From NCBI RefSeq assembly GCF_010727475.1, contig NZ_AP022567.1, forward strand, positions 1,798,001-1,862,000: 64,000 nt of DNA, in the 5' to 3' direction. The stretch is from Mycolicibacterium mageritense (GTDB lineage: Bacteria; Actinomycetota; Actinomycetes; Mycobacteriales; Mycobacteriaceae). The notes beneath the pieces are model-generated. The model saw only the letters and a program-made list of their open reading frames with translations, was not told where the DNA came from and ran no database searches. Shown here one piece after another: positions 27,776 through 35,833 of this stretch. Within the stretch, counting starts at the first letter, position 1; every line of letters starts with the position of its first letter. The translations under genes and the position numbers were made by a program.

Positions 27776-29153
27776 CCCGCGCTGCCTCGCCGAACCGGTC
27801 GGGGTCGGGACCGGAGTAGTTGAGCCGCAGGTACGGGCCCGCGGGCTCGGCGGGGAACCATTCGGTGCCCGCCGCGATCAGCACACCGTCGACCTCGCAG
27901 TCCCGTACCAGCCGGTCCAGGTTCGTCGCGTCGGGCAGCCGGACCCATACGTGGAGCCCGCCGCGGGGCACCAGTTCGAGGTGCGCCTCGGGCACATGCG
28001 TGGCGAGGCTCTCGATGAGCAGATCGCGGCGCACGCGGAGCTGCTGCCGCAGGCCGCGCAGGTGGGACTGCCACGCGGGCTGCGTCACCACGTCGAGGGC
28101 AGCGGCCTGCAGCAGCCCGCTCACATACATCGACTCGGCACCGCGGTCGGCGAGGATGCGGTCGTGTGCCGGGCCGCGGGCCACCACTGCGGCGACCCGC
28201 ATCGACGGCGACACCGACTTGGTCAACGACCGCAGATAGATCACCTGCCCCGAATCATCGGCCGCGACAACCGGTCGCGACGTGGCGTCGATGCCGAAGT
28301 CGTGCGCCCAATCGTCCTCCACCAGGAACGCACCGTGATCGCGTACGACGGCGAGGATCCGGCGCGCGAGGTCGTCAGACCATTGGGCGCCAGTGGGATT
28401 GGCGAAGTTCGGTTGGGCGTAGAACACCCGGGCCCCGGATTCGGCGAAGGCGCGGGCCAGCTCATCGGGATCCGGACCGTCGGGTCCGCTCGGCACGGGC
28501 ACCATCCGAACGCCGGCCTGCGCCGCGGCCAGCAGCGCGCCCCAGTAGCTCGGCGATTCGATCAGCAGCGGCTGTCCGAATCCGACGAGCGCCCGGAACA
28601 CCGAACTCAGACCACTTTGGCTGCCGGGCAACACGATAACGTCACGCGCCGCCGGAACCGGGATACCTGCAGGCACTGCCTGGGCCAACTCCTGGGCGAA
28701 CCAGGCCTGCAGCTCGGGCAGCCCCGCGGCAGGCGACCGGGTGAGCGCGGCATCCGTGCGCGCCGCGCGGGCCAACGCGGCGCGGACCAGCCGCTGCGGC
28801 AGCAGTTCCCGCTCGGGGTAGCCCGAATGCAAACCGATAGTGCCAGGCGCTCCACTGCGCATGGGCGTGGACAGTGTCGGGATGGGCGCCTGCGGGGACC
28901 GCAACGCCGCGGTCTGCCAACCGTAATCGGGCGGCCGGGCCGTGCGGACCGTCCGGACGAATGTGCCTACGCCGGGCCGGCTTTCGACCAGACCGAGGCC
29001 GCGTAGCGTACGCATGGCCTTCTGCACGGTGACCGGACTGGCGCTGTAGCGCGCGGTGAGCGCGCGGTTCGACGGCAGCTGCGCACCCGCGGGCGCGGTG
29101 GCGATCCAATCCCGCAGCCCGGCCACGATGCGCTCGGTGCTATCGTTATCCAT
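27741..29153 (-). CDS. MocR-type regulator (GntR helix-turn-helix fused to PLP aminotransferase domain)
   Basis: A 470-residue fusion. A GntR winged helix covers about residues 1-75 (LPSNRALTARYSASPVTVQKAMRTL, GLVESRPGVGTFV). A class I aminotransferase-like domain follows (LPGSQSGLSSVFRALVGFG, FYAQPNFANPTGAQWS, LVEDDWAHDF, and YLRSLTKSVSPSMRVA with the PLP lysine). Such proteins use PLP adducts as effectors. It diverges from an EamA transporter with overlapping start codons, so that exporter is the likely target. The start at 29153 places the winged helix correctly at the N-terminus; the frame remains open upstream without coding character. Confidence 0.87.
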   Translation of the reverse strand: MDNDSTERIVAGLRDWIATAPAGAQLPSNRALTARYSASPVTVQKAMRTLRGLGLVESRPGVGTFVRTVRTARPPDYGWQTAALRSPQAPIPTLSTPMRSGAPGTIGLHSGYPERELLPQRLVRAALARAARTDAALTRSPAAGLPELQAWFAQELAQAVPAGIPVPAARDVIVLPGSQSGLSSVFRALVGFGQPLLIESPSYWGALLAAAQAGVRMVPVPSGPDGPDPDELARAFAESGARVFYAQPNFANPTGAQWSDDLARRILAVVRDHGAFLVEDDWAHDFGIDATSRPVVAADDSGQVIYLRSLTKSVSPSMRVAAVVARGPAHDRILADRGAESMYVSGLLQAAALDVVTQPAWQSHLRGLRQQLRVRRDLLIESLATHVPEAHLELVPRGGLHVWVRLPDATNLDRLVRDCEVDGVLIAAGTEWFPAEPAGPYLRLNYSGPDPDRFGEAARVIAAALARQRG

Positions 29154-30066
29154 GTCGGAACAGAGTAGCGCTACTGCAATTATGGCGCCTGCGTTATCGT
29201 CCTCCCGCACCGGGTTGTGGTGGGGACTGCTGGGCGTGGTCGCCTTCTCGTTCACCATGGTCTTCACCAGGGTCGCCGTCGGCGGGCTTTCTCCGCTGTT
29301 CATCGGCGCGGGCCGGGCAGTGGTCGCCGCGGCACTGGCCGCCACCGCACTGACCGTGACCCGCCAGGCCCTTCCCCGCGGCAGGCAATGGCTGCGGCTG
29401 GGCGTCGTCGCGGCGGGCGTCGTCGCGGGCTTCCCGCTGCTCACCTCGTACGCGCTGACCACGGTCGACGCGAGCCACGGTGCCGTCGTCATCGCACTAC
29501 TGCCTGCCGCCACCGCGGTCATGGCCGTGCTCCGCGGACACGAACGTCCGCCCGCGACCTTCTGGGTGATGGCCGGAATCGGCGCCACGGCCGCGGTGAT
29601 GTTCGCGATGCTGAACGGCGGCGGCCTCGGACACCTGCGCTGGCCCGACCTGCTGCTGTTCGCCGCCGTCATCGCGTGCGCGATCGGCTACGCCGAAGGC
29701 GGCCTGCTGGCCCGCGAACTCGGGGCCTGGCAGACCGTGTCCTGGGCGCTGGTCGTGGCCGCGCCCGTGATGGCGGGCCTCACGGTGTTCACCGTCGCCC
29801 AGCAGCCACCGCACGCGTCCGCGACACAGTGGGCCGCGTTCGGATATCTCGCTGTCGTGAGCATGTTTCTTGGGTTCTTCGCGTGGTACCGCGGGCTGGC
29901 CATCGGACCGATGGCTCAGGTCAGCCAGGTCCAGTTGGTGCAGCCGGTGCTGACCCTGGCCTGGGCCGCGGCATTGCTGCACGAGCACTTGACCTGGGTG
30001 ACGCTGCTCGGCGGCGCCGCCGTCATCGGGTGTGCGGGCCTGGCGGTGCGAATCCGGCTGCAGTGA
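29152..30066 (+). CDS. EamA-family (DMT superfamily) transporter
   Basis: A protein of 304 residues with ten predicted helices in two EamA repeats. The first begins GLWWGLLGVVAFSFTMVFTRVAVGG, and the second, after AIGYAEGGLLARELGAWQTVSW, ends AALLHEHLTWVTLLGGAAVIG, the conserved C-terminal motif. It probably exports an amino acid or other metabolite. The ATG at 29152 overlaps the start codon of the divergent regulator by two bases (CATG). An ATG at 29182, directly before the hydrophobic part, would leave a palindrome in the promoter and is an equally reasonable start. Confidence 0.83.
   Translation: MSEQSSATAIMAPALSSSRTGLWWGLLGVVAFSFTMVFTRVAVGGLSPLFIGAGRAVVAAALAATALTVTRQALPRGRQWLRLGVVAAGVVAGFPLLTSYALTTVDASHGAVVIALLPAATAVMAVLRGHERPPATFWVMAGIGATAAVMFAMLNGGGLGHLRWPDLLLFAAVIACAIGYAEGGLLARELGAWQTVSWALVVAAPVMAGLTVFTVAQQPPHASATQWAAFGYLAVVSMFLGFFAWYRGLAIGPMAQVSQVQLVQPVLTLAWAAALLHEHLTWVTLLGGAAVIGCAGLAVRIRLQ
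29164..29175. promoter_or_regulatory. 12-bp perfect palindrome AGTAGCGCTACT
   Basis: A perfect 12-bp palindrome located 11 bp upstream of the mocR-type start and just inside, or just before, the divergent transporter gene, depending on the transporter's true start (29152 or 29182). Its position suits an operator for the divergent regulator; the sequence alone does not prove it. Confidence 0.45.
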
Positions 30067-30085
30067 AACCACTTTCCCCGGCAGT

Positions 30086-30145
30086 TTCCCCCGCGAGTTC
30101 CCCCGCGAGCTGGGGACACCTCTCGCTTGCGGGGGACTGCTCGGC
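30086..30145 (+). terminator. Imperfect GC hairpin between convergent genes, with tandem 12-mers
   Basis: Two adjacent copies of TTCCCCCGCGAG (30086-30097, 30098-30109) face the sequence CTCGCTTGCGGGGGA (30122-30136), giving a strong but imperfect hairpin in the gap between the convergent transporter and PEP-mutase-family genes. The right part (30129-30145) is 16/17 identical to the right arm of the terminator after pks. Confidence 0.5.
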
Positions 30146-30155
30146 AGAAACGGGG

Positions 30156-30929
30156 CTAGCGCCAGCGGGCGAGGATCTCGTTCGCGGTCCCGCTCAGCGC
30201 GCGCTGCAGGAACGGCCCGAAGCTGATCCGGCCGACGCCGAGCGGCCCGAACGAGGCCGGATCGTCGGCCTCCGGCACCGCGATGGCGTTGATCGGCAGC
30301 GGAAGCTCAGATGCCAGCAGCCGCAAGGTATCCGGATCGTGGCGCCCCACCGGGTAGAGGCAGTCGGCGCCCTGGTCGGCCGCCAGCTTGAGCCGGGCGA
30401 TCGCGCGCTGCACGCGGTCGGACTCGTCACCGTCCTGGCGCAGGAACAGATCCGTGCGCGCGTTGAGCACCACGTGCACGCCGCTGGCGTCGGCCGCCTT
30501 GCGCAGCGCGCCGACCAACTCGGCGTGCTCCTCGGCGCCACGCAGCCGCTTGCCCTCCCGGTGCACGGTGTCTTCGATGTTGAGACCCACTGCGCCCGCA
30601 CCCAACAACCCGTCGATGATTCGTTGCGGCGGCTCGCCGTATCCCGACTCGATGTCGACCGAGACGGGCACGTCCACGGCCGCGGTGATCTGCGCGACGC
30701 GGGTGGTCACGTCGTCGTACGACATCCCCTCACCGTCGGCCTTGCCGACGGAATCCGCCATCGGGTGGCTGCCGACGGTCAGTGCGGCGAAGCCCGCATC
30801 GACGGCCAGTTTCGCCGACCAGGCGTCCCACACGGTGGGTAGCACCACGGGATTTCCCGGTTGATGCAACGCCAGCAGCGCGGCCGCCCGCTGCTGCAGA
30901 ACCTCTTGCGACAAAGCCTGTTGCGACAT
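30156..30929 (-). CDS. Isocitrate lyase/PEP mutase-family protein
   Basis: A 257-residue TIM-barrel protein of the ICL/PEPM superfamily. It shows VVLPTVWDAWSAKLAVDAGFAALTVGS, VSVDIESGYG (metal-binding acidic residues), GAVGLNIEDTVH and VVLNARTDLFLR. The catalytic cysteine loop of true isocitrate lyase (KKCGH) is absent and the protein is much shorter, so it is more likely a carboxy-PEP/oxaloacetate-type lyase or hydrolase of unknown substrate. GGAGG precedes the chosen ATG at 30929 by 7 bp. It stands alone, divergent from the sdh operon. Confidence 0.8.
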   Translation of the reverse strand: MSQQALSQEVLQQRAAALLALHQPGNPVVLPTVWDAWSAKLAVDAGFAALTVGSHPMADSVGKADGEGMSYDDVTTRVAQITAAVDVPVSVDIESGYGEPPQRIIDGLLGAGAVGLNIEDTVHREGKRLRGAEEHAELVGALRKAADASGVHVVLNARTDLFLRQDGDESDRVQRAIARLKLAADQGADCLYPVGRHDPDTLRLLASELPLPINAIAVPEADDPASFGPLGVGRISFGPFLQRALSGTANEILARWR

Positions 30930-31037
30930 GCTCAAACCTCCACACTCAACGTGATCCGCGTCACTCTCAACTCGTGATGTGGCTAGCATCGGTTGTCGTA
31001 ATGTGATTCATGACACCCTTCAGCCCAAGGAGGTCAC

Positions 31038-31328
31038 TTGTCCACCACCACCGAATTCGCCGAACTGCACAAACTGATCGGCGATATGCGTCGTTGCGTC
31101 ACCACTCTCGCGGCGAAGTACGGGGATTCCCCGGCCACCCGCCGCATCGTCAATGATGCCGAACGCATCCTCAACGACATCGAACGCCTCGACATCGACG
31201 CCGAAGAACTCGAGATGCGACACGGTGTGACGCGGCAGAAGACCGACCGCGAGAAGATCGCCATCCCGGACACCCAGTACGACCGGGAGTTCTGGGGAGA
31301 CATCGAAGACGGTGGCGTCAGCGGCTAG
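31038..31328 (+). CDS. Conserved small protein leading the sdh1 operon (Rv0250c-like)
   Basis: A 96-residue soluble, charged, mostly helical protein (ELHKLIGDMRRCVTTLAAKYG, NDAERILNDIERLDIDAEELE). It resembles the mycobacterial Rv0250c family, which always precedes the succinate dehydrogenase genes; its function is unknown to me. A very good AAGGAGG lies 6 bp before a TTG start at 31038, which decides this unusual start codon. It sits 59 bp upstream of the membrane-anchor gene, so it is probably the first gene of the operon and could be an assembly or regulatory factor. Confidence 0.8.
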   Translation: MSTTTEFAELHKLIGDMRRCVTTLAAKYGDSPATRRIVNDAERILNDIERLDIDAEELEMRHGVTRQKTDREKIAIPDTQYDREFWGDIEDGGVSG

Positions 31329-31387
31329 CGGCACGCGCCGCGGGCTGTGCGACGCCCTTGCAAAAACTGAACCGACGAAAGGGAACC

Positions 31388-32218
31388 GTGAGCGCACCCA
31401 CCGCTGACCGCCGTGCGACCGGGGTCTTCTCCGCCACCCGCGCCGAGATCCCCGAGCGCACCCTCCGGACCGATCGGTGGTGGGAGTCGCCGCTGATCGT
31501 CGACCTGGGCTTCGCCGCGTTCGTCATCTACGCGACGGTGCGCGCGTTCCTGCAGAACAACTACTACGTGCCGCAGTACCACTATCTGACACCGTTCTAT
31601 TCGCCGTGTGTCAGCAAGGGCTGCACACCTGAGGCCAGTCACTTCTGGCCGCAGATCTTCCCCGACGTGTGGTGGCTGCCGTACGCGGCGCTGTCGCTGC
31701 CGTTCCTGCTGCTGTTCCGGCTCACGTGCTACTACTACCGCGGCGCCTACTACCGCTCGGTCTGGCAGTCGCCCACCGCATGCGCGGTCGCCGAACCACA
31801 CGCGCGCTACACCGGCGAGACCCGGCTACCGCTGATCATCCAGAACACCCACCGCTACTTCTTCTACATCGCCGGGCTCATCTCGATTATCAACACCTAC
31901 GACGCGATCATCGCGTTCCACTCCGACAAGACCGCCAGCGGCTTCGGTTTCGGACTCGGCAACCTGATCCTGCTCGGCAACGTGATCATGCTGTGGGTCT
32001 ACACGCTGTCCTGCCATTCCTGCCGGCACGTCGCGGGCGGGCGTCTCAAGCACTTCTCCAAACACCCTGTGCGGTATTGGATGTGGACGCAGATCAGCAA
32101 GCTCAACGTCCGACACAAGCTGTACGCGTGGATCACGCTCGGCACGCTCATGGTGACGGACTTCTACATCATGCTGGTCGCCAGCGGCACCATCTCCGAC
32201 CTGAGATTCATCGGCTGA
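31388..32218 (+). CDS. sdhC: Succinate dehydrogenase (Sdh1) membrane anchor subunit
   Basis: A 276-residue integral membrane protein homologous to Rv0249c with about five helices. It contains histidines in helices (IIQNTHRYFFYIAGL, LSCHSCRHVAGG) that could ligate haem, and cysteine pairs (SPCVSKGC, SCHSC). It anchors the SdhAB catalytic dimer and passes electrons to menaquinone. The single anchor gene upstream of sdhA-sdhB is the Sdh1 layout of mycobacteria. The GTG start at 31388 follows GAAAGGGAACC. The HSCRH motif and cysteine content are unlike E. coli SdhC/D. Confidence 0.86.
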   Translation: MSAPTADRRATGVFSATRAEIPERTLRTDRWWESPLIVDLGFAAFVIYATVRAFLQNNYYVPQYHYLTPFYSPCVSKGCTPEASHFWPQIFPDVWWLPYAALSLPFLLLFRLTCYYYRGAYYRSVWQSPTACAVAEPHARYTGETRLPLIIQNTHRYFFYIAGLISIINTYDAIIAFHSDKTASGFGFGLGNLILLGNVIMLWVYTLSCHSCRHVAGGRLKHFSKHPVRYWMWTQISKLNVRHKLYAWITLGTLMVTDFYIMLVASGTISDLRFIG

Positions 32219-32249
32219 CAACGTAATTCAACGATAGTGGGGCTTTTGC

Positions 32250-34157
32250 ATGGCTGAACTCGAACGGCACTCCTACGACGTGGTCGTGATCGGTGCCGGT
32301 GGAGCTGGACTGCGCGCCGTGATCGAGGCACGCGAACGCGGCCTGCGTGTGGCGGTGGTGACCAAATCACTGTTCGGCAAGGCCCATACCGTGATGGCCG
32401 AAGGCGGCTGCGCCGCCGCCATGCGCAACGTCAACACCAAGGACTCGTGGCAGGTGCACTTCGGTGACACCATGCGCGGCGGCAAGTTCCTCAACAACTG
32501 GCGCATGGCCGAACTGCACGCGCAGGAAGCGCCCGACCGGGTGTGGGAACTGGAGACCTACGGCGCGCTGTTCGACCGCACCAAGGACGGCAAGATCAGC
32601 CAGCGCAACTTCGGCGGGCACACCTACCCGAGGCTCGCGCACGTCGGTGACCGCACGGGCCTGGAGATCATCCGCACCCTGCAGCAGAAGATCGTGTCGT
32701 TGCAGCAGGAGGACAAGAAGGAGCTCGGCGACTACGAGGCCCGCATCAAGGTCTTCCACGAAACGTCGATCACCGAGCTGATCAAAGACGGCGACCGGAT
32801 CGCCGGCGCATTCGGCTATTACCGCGAGAGCGGCAATTTCGTGCTGTTCGAAGCCCCGGCGATCGTGTTGGCCACCGGCGGCATCGGCAAGTCGTTCAAG
32901 GTGTCGTCGAACTCGTGGGAGTACACGGGCGACGGGCACGCGCTGGCCCTGCGCGCAGGCTCCACGCTGATCAACATGGAGTTCATCCAGTTCCACCCGA
33001 CCGGCATGGTCTGGCCGTTGTCGGTCAAGGGCATCCTGGTCACCGAGGGTGTGCGTGGCGACGGCGGTGTGCTCAAGAACTCCGAGGGCAAGCGGTTCAT
33101 GTTCGACTACATCCCCGCGGTGTTCAAGGGTCAGTACGCCGAGACCGAGGAAGAAGCCGACCAGTGGCTCAAGGACAACGACTCCGCCCGCCGCACGCCT
33201 GACCTGCTCCCCCGCGACGAAGTGGCGCGCGCGATCAACTCCGAGGTCAAGGCCGGCCGCGGATCACCGCACGGCGGCGTCTACCTCGACATCGCGTCGC
33301 GCATGCCCACCGAGGAGATCAAACGCCGGCTGCCTTCGATGTACCACCAGTTCATGGAGCTGGCCGAGGTCGACATCACCAAGGACGAGATGGAGGTCGG
33401 GCCGACCTGCCACTACGTGATGGGCGGCATCGAGGTCGACCCGGACACCGGCGGCGCCATCACCCCCGGGCTGTTCGCGGCCGGTGAGTGTTCGGGCGGC
33501 ATGCACGGATCCAACCGGCTGGGCGGCAACTCGCTCTCGGATCTGCTGGTGTTCGGCCGTCGCGCCGGGCTCGGTGCGGCCGACTATGTACGCGCCCTGG
33601 CCGACCGGCCCAAGGTCACCGACGCCGCGATCGAGGACGCCACTCGGATGGCGCTGTCGCCGTTCGACAAGCATGAGAACCCCGAGAACCCGTACACCCT
33701 GCATGCCGAACTGCAGCAGTCGATGAACGATCTCGTCGGCATCATCCGCAAGGAAGCCGAGATCGAGGAGGCGCTCGCCAAGCTCGCCGAACTGCGCGAG
33801 CGCGTGCACAACGTCAGCGTCGAGGGCGGCCGGATCTTCAACCCCGGCTGGCACCTCGCGATCGATCTGCGCAACATGCTGCTGGTCAGCGAATGCGTCG
33901 CGAAGGCCGCGCTACAGCGCACCGAGAGCCGGGGCGGCCACACCCGCGATGACTACCCGGACATGGACGCCAACTGGCGCAACACGCTGCTGGTGTGCCG
34001 CGCCGAAGGAGGCGACCCGGTGGTCCCGGATGTGTCGGTGGTCCCGGAGGCGCAGGCCCCGATGCGGGCCGATCTGCTGGCCACGTTCGAGCTGTCGGAA
34101 CTGGAGAAGTACTACACCCAGCAGGAACTGGCCGAGCACCCCGATTGGAAGGGCTGA
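32250..34157 (+). CDS. sdhA: Succinate dehydrogenase (Sdh1) flavoprotein subunit
   Basis: A 635-residue flavoprotein oxidising succinate to fumarate. The dinucleotide-binding motif DVVVIGAGGAGLRAVIEA is at the N-terminus. The histidine of KAHTVMAEGG (residue 46) is the expected covalent FAD attachment site. Active-site motifs are FIQFHPTGMVWPLS, TEGVRGDGGVLKNSEGKRFM, CHYVMGGIEVDPDTGG and GSNRLGGNSLSDLLVFGRRAG. sdhB follows after one base. The length and order identify the Sdh1 enzyme, which is separate from the Sdh2 enzyme encoded elsewhere in mycobacterial genomes. Confidence 0.95.
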   Translation: MAELERHSYDVVVIGAGGAGLRAVIEARERGLRVAVVTKSLFGKAHTVMAEGGCAAAMRNVNTKDSWQVHFGDTMRGGKFLNNWRMAELHAQEAPDRVWELETYGALFDRTKDGKISQRNFGGHTYPRLAHVGDRTGLEIIRTLQQKIVSLQQEDKKELGDYEARIKVFHETSITELIKDGDRIAGAFGYYRESGNFVLFEAPAIVLATGGIGKSFKVSSNSWEYTGDGHALALRAGSTLINMEFIQFHPTGMVWPLSVKGILVTEGVRGDGGVLKNSEGKRFMFDYIPAVFKGQYAETEEEADQWLKDNDSARRTPDLLPRDEVARAINSEVKAGRGSPHGGVYLDIASRMPTEEIKRRLPSMYHQFMELAEVDITKDEMEVGPTCHYVMGGIEVDPDTGGAITPGLFAAGECSGGMHGSNRLGGNSLSDLLVFGRRAGLGAADYVRALADRPKVTDAAIEDATRMALSPFDKHENPENPYTLHAELQQSMNDLVGIIRKEAEIEEALAKLAELRERVHNVSVEGGRIFNPGWHLAIDLRNMLLVSECVAKAALQRTESRGGHTRDDYPDMDANWRNTLLVCRAEGGDPVVPDVSVVPEAQAPMRADLLATFELSELEKYYTQQELAEHPDWKG

Positions 34158-34158
34158 G

Positions 34159-34908
34159 ATGGCGACCTACGAAGCGAACCTGCGGGTCTGGCGCGGTGAC
34201 GAGTCTGGCGGCGATCTGCAGGACTACACCGTCGAGGTCAACGACGGCGAAGTGGTGCTCGACATCATCCACCGGCTGCAGGCCACCCAGACACCCGATC
34301 TCGCGGTGCGGTGGAACTGCAAGGCAGGCAAGTGCGGGTCGTGCTCGGCGGAGATCAACGGCCGCCCGCGGCTGATGTGCATGACGCGGATGTCGACGTT
34401 CGACCCGGCGGAGACGGTGACCGTGACGCCGCTGCGCACGTTCCCGGTGATGCGTGACCTGGTGACCGATGTGTCGTTCAACTACGAGAAGGCCCGCCAG
34501 ATCCCGTCGTTCACGCCGCCCAAGGATCTGCAACCGGGCGAGTACCGGATGCAGCAGGAGGACGTGAACCGCAGCCAGGAATTCCGCAAGTGCATCGAAT
34601 GCTTCCTGTGCCAGAACGTCTGCCACGTGATCCGTGACCACGAGGAGAACAAGAAGTCGTTCGCGGGCCCGCGGTTCCACATGAGGATCGCCGAGCTCGA
34701 CATGCATCCGCTCGACACCGTCGACCGCCAGGAGATGGCGCAGGACGAGTTCGGCCTCGGCTACTGCAACATCACCAAGTGCTGCACCGAGGTGTGCCCC
34801 GAGAACATCAAGATCACCGACAACGCGCTGATCCCGATGAAGGAGCGCGTGGCCGACCGTAAGTACGACCCGATCGTGTGGCTGGGCAACAAACTGTTCA
34901 GGCGATAA
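34159..34908 (+). CDS. sdhB: Succinate dehydrogenase (Sdh1) iron-sulfur subunit
   Basis: A 249-residue subunit carrying three clusters. The [2Fe-2S] ligands are in RWNCKAGKCGSCSAEING and RLMC, the [4Fe-4S] ligands in CIECFLCQNVC, and the third cluster site in YCNITKCCTEVCPEN. It passes electrons from SdhA to the membrane anchor. The ATG at 34159 is one base after the sdhA stop. A 65-bp inverted repeat follows the gene, then a 53-residue small gene. Confidence 0.94.
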   Translation: MATYEANLRVWRGDESGGDLQDYTVEVNDGEVVLDIIHRLQATQTPDLAVRWNCKAGKCGSCSAEINGRPRLMCMTRMSTFDPAETVTVTPLRTFPVMRDLVTDVSFNYEKARQIPSFTPPKDLQPGEYRMQQEDVNRSQEFRKCIECFLCQNVCHVIRDHEENKKSFAGPRFHMRIAELDMHPLDTVDRQEMAQDEFGLGYCNITKCCTEVCPENIKITDNALIPMKERVADRKYDPIVWLGNKLFRR

Positions 34909-34915
34909 CGATCCT

Positions 34916-34980
34916 GCGTTGATTCTGCGGCGACGGTGCGAAAGTCCGAGTAGACCCCGCCCTCACCGCAGAATCAGCGC
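34916..34980. repeat. 15-bp inverted repeat with 35-nt spacer after sdhB
   Basis: Arms 34916-34930 (GCGTTGATTCTGCGG) and 34966-34980 (CCGCAGAATCAGCGC) pair with one mismatch. The element begins 7 bp after the sdhB stop, so it could end or stabilise the sdh transcript. The 35-nt spacer is longer than in ordinary terminators, and the overall build resembles the elements at 10745 and 15897. Confidence 0.8.
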
Positions 34981-35027
34981 GTAGGCTCGTCGTAAGCAGC
35001 CAATCCGATAACCGAGGAAGGCAGCCG

Positions 35028-35189
35028 ATGACAATGGGCCATACCCACAGCATCAACGACATTCGCACCGCGATCCGGGAACTGTCCGCCCGGGCCGAGT
35101 TGGCTCGCAAAGAAGGACGCCCGGCCGACGCCAGTGAGATCGAGCAGCGCATCGCGGGGTATCGCGAGGAGCTCGCCCAGCGGCCGTGA
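35028..35189 (+). CDS. 53-residue charged helical protein of unknown function
   Basis: A small gene starting ATG-ACA-ATG with GAGGAAGG at good distance. The product is histidine-containing at the start (GHTHSINDIRTAIREL), then a charged helix (SARAELARKEGRPADASEIE, RIAGYREELAQ) with heptad-like spacing, so it may form a coiled coil. It lies 119 bp after sdhB and ends 13 bp from the convergent flavin reductase. Coding is supported by ribosome-binding site, codon bias (G/C in third positions) and position. No family recognised. Confidence 0.6.
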   Translation: MTMGHTHSINDIRTAIRELSARAELARKEGRPADASEIEQRIAGYREELAQRP

Positions 35190-35202
35190 CGCCGCCCGCT
35201 AC

Positions 35203-35688
35203 TCAGCCGTCGAGGCGATGAAACGTGCTGCGGTGGAACACAATTGGTGCGACATCCGCATGCACGGTGATCTCGCTGACCCGCAGCACGACGATGGTGT
35301 GATCCCCGGCCGGTACCAACTGCTCGATGGCACTCTCCAGCCACACGCTGGTGCCGTGGATGAACACCGCCCCGTTCTCGCGTGACTCGGTCTGCAGGCC
35401 CGCGAAGCGGTCGCCGGTCTTGGCGGCCAGGGTGCGCGCGGCCTCGTCGTGCGACTCGCCGAGCACGCTGATCCCCAGATACGGCAGATCCTTGAGCTTG
35501 GGCCACGTGGTCGAGGTGTTCTGCACACAGAACGACACCAGCGGCGGGTCCAGTGACACGGGCACGAAGGTGCTGGCCGCCAGCCCGACCCGCGTCCCGT
35601 CGACCTCGGCCGCGATGGCGATGACACCGGACGGGAAGTGACCGAACGCTTCGCGCAGCGACGTGGGGCTCAGATCTGTTGCGCTCAT
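35203..35688 (-). CDS. Flavin reductase-like FMN-binding protein (Rv0245 type)
   Basis: A 161-residue split-barrel flavin reductase. The pattern SLREAFGHFPSGVIAIAAEVDG, LAASTFVPVSLDPPLVSFCVQNTSTTWP in part, LGISVLGESHDEAARTLA and DHTIVVLRVSEITVH is that of small NAD(P)H:FMN oxidoreductases paired with two-component monooxygenases. No monooxygenase is next to it. A histidine near the end of the core (GDHTIVV) is typical. It is convergent with the sdh operon's last small gene. The start at 35688 (MSATDLSPTS) is preferred over an earlier start in sequence without coding character. Confidence 0.83.
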   Translation of the reverse strand: MSATDLSPTSLREAFGHFPSGVIAIAAEVDGTRVGLAASTFVPVSLDPPLVSFCVQNTSTTWPKLKDLPYLGISVLGESHDEAARTLAAKTGDRFAGLQTESRENGAVFIHGTSVWLESAIEQLVPAGDHTIVVLRVSEITVHADVAPIVFHRSTFHRLDG

Positions 35689-35833
35689 AACAAATCCATC
35701 TTGACACGTCGTCGCGTCCAGCGGCCACGTCAGGGCGCCGCGCCCGCCAGTGGCCAGGTCGGCGGTGTGCGGCGCCAGAATCATCGTGAACGCAACTCAC
35801 GGGCCGGCGCTCCGGCCGGTAGCGTGGCTCGGC

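Noticed and set aside
30156..30929. Isocitrate lyase (glyoxylate cycle)
   Set aside because: The protein is far shorter than isocitrate lyase and lacks the KKCGH active-site loop.
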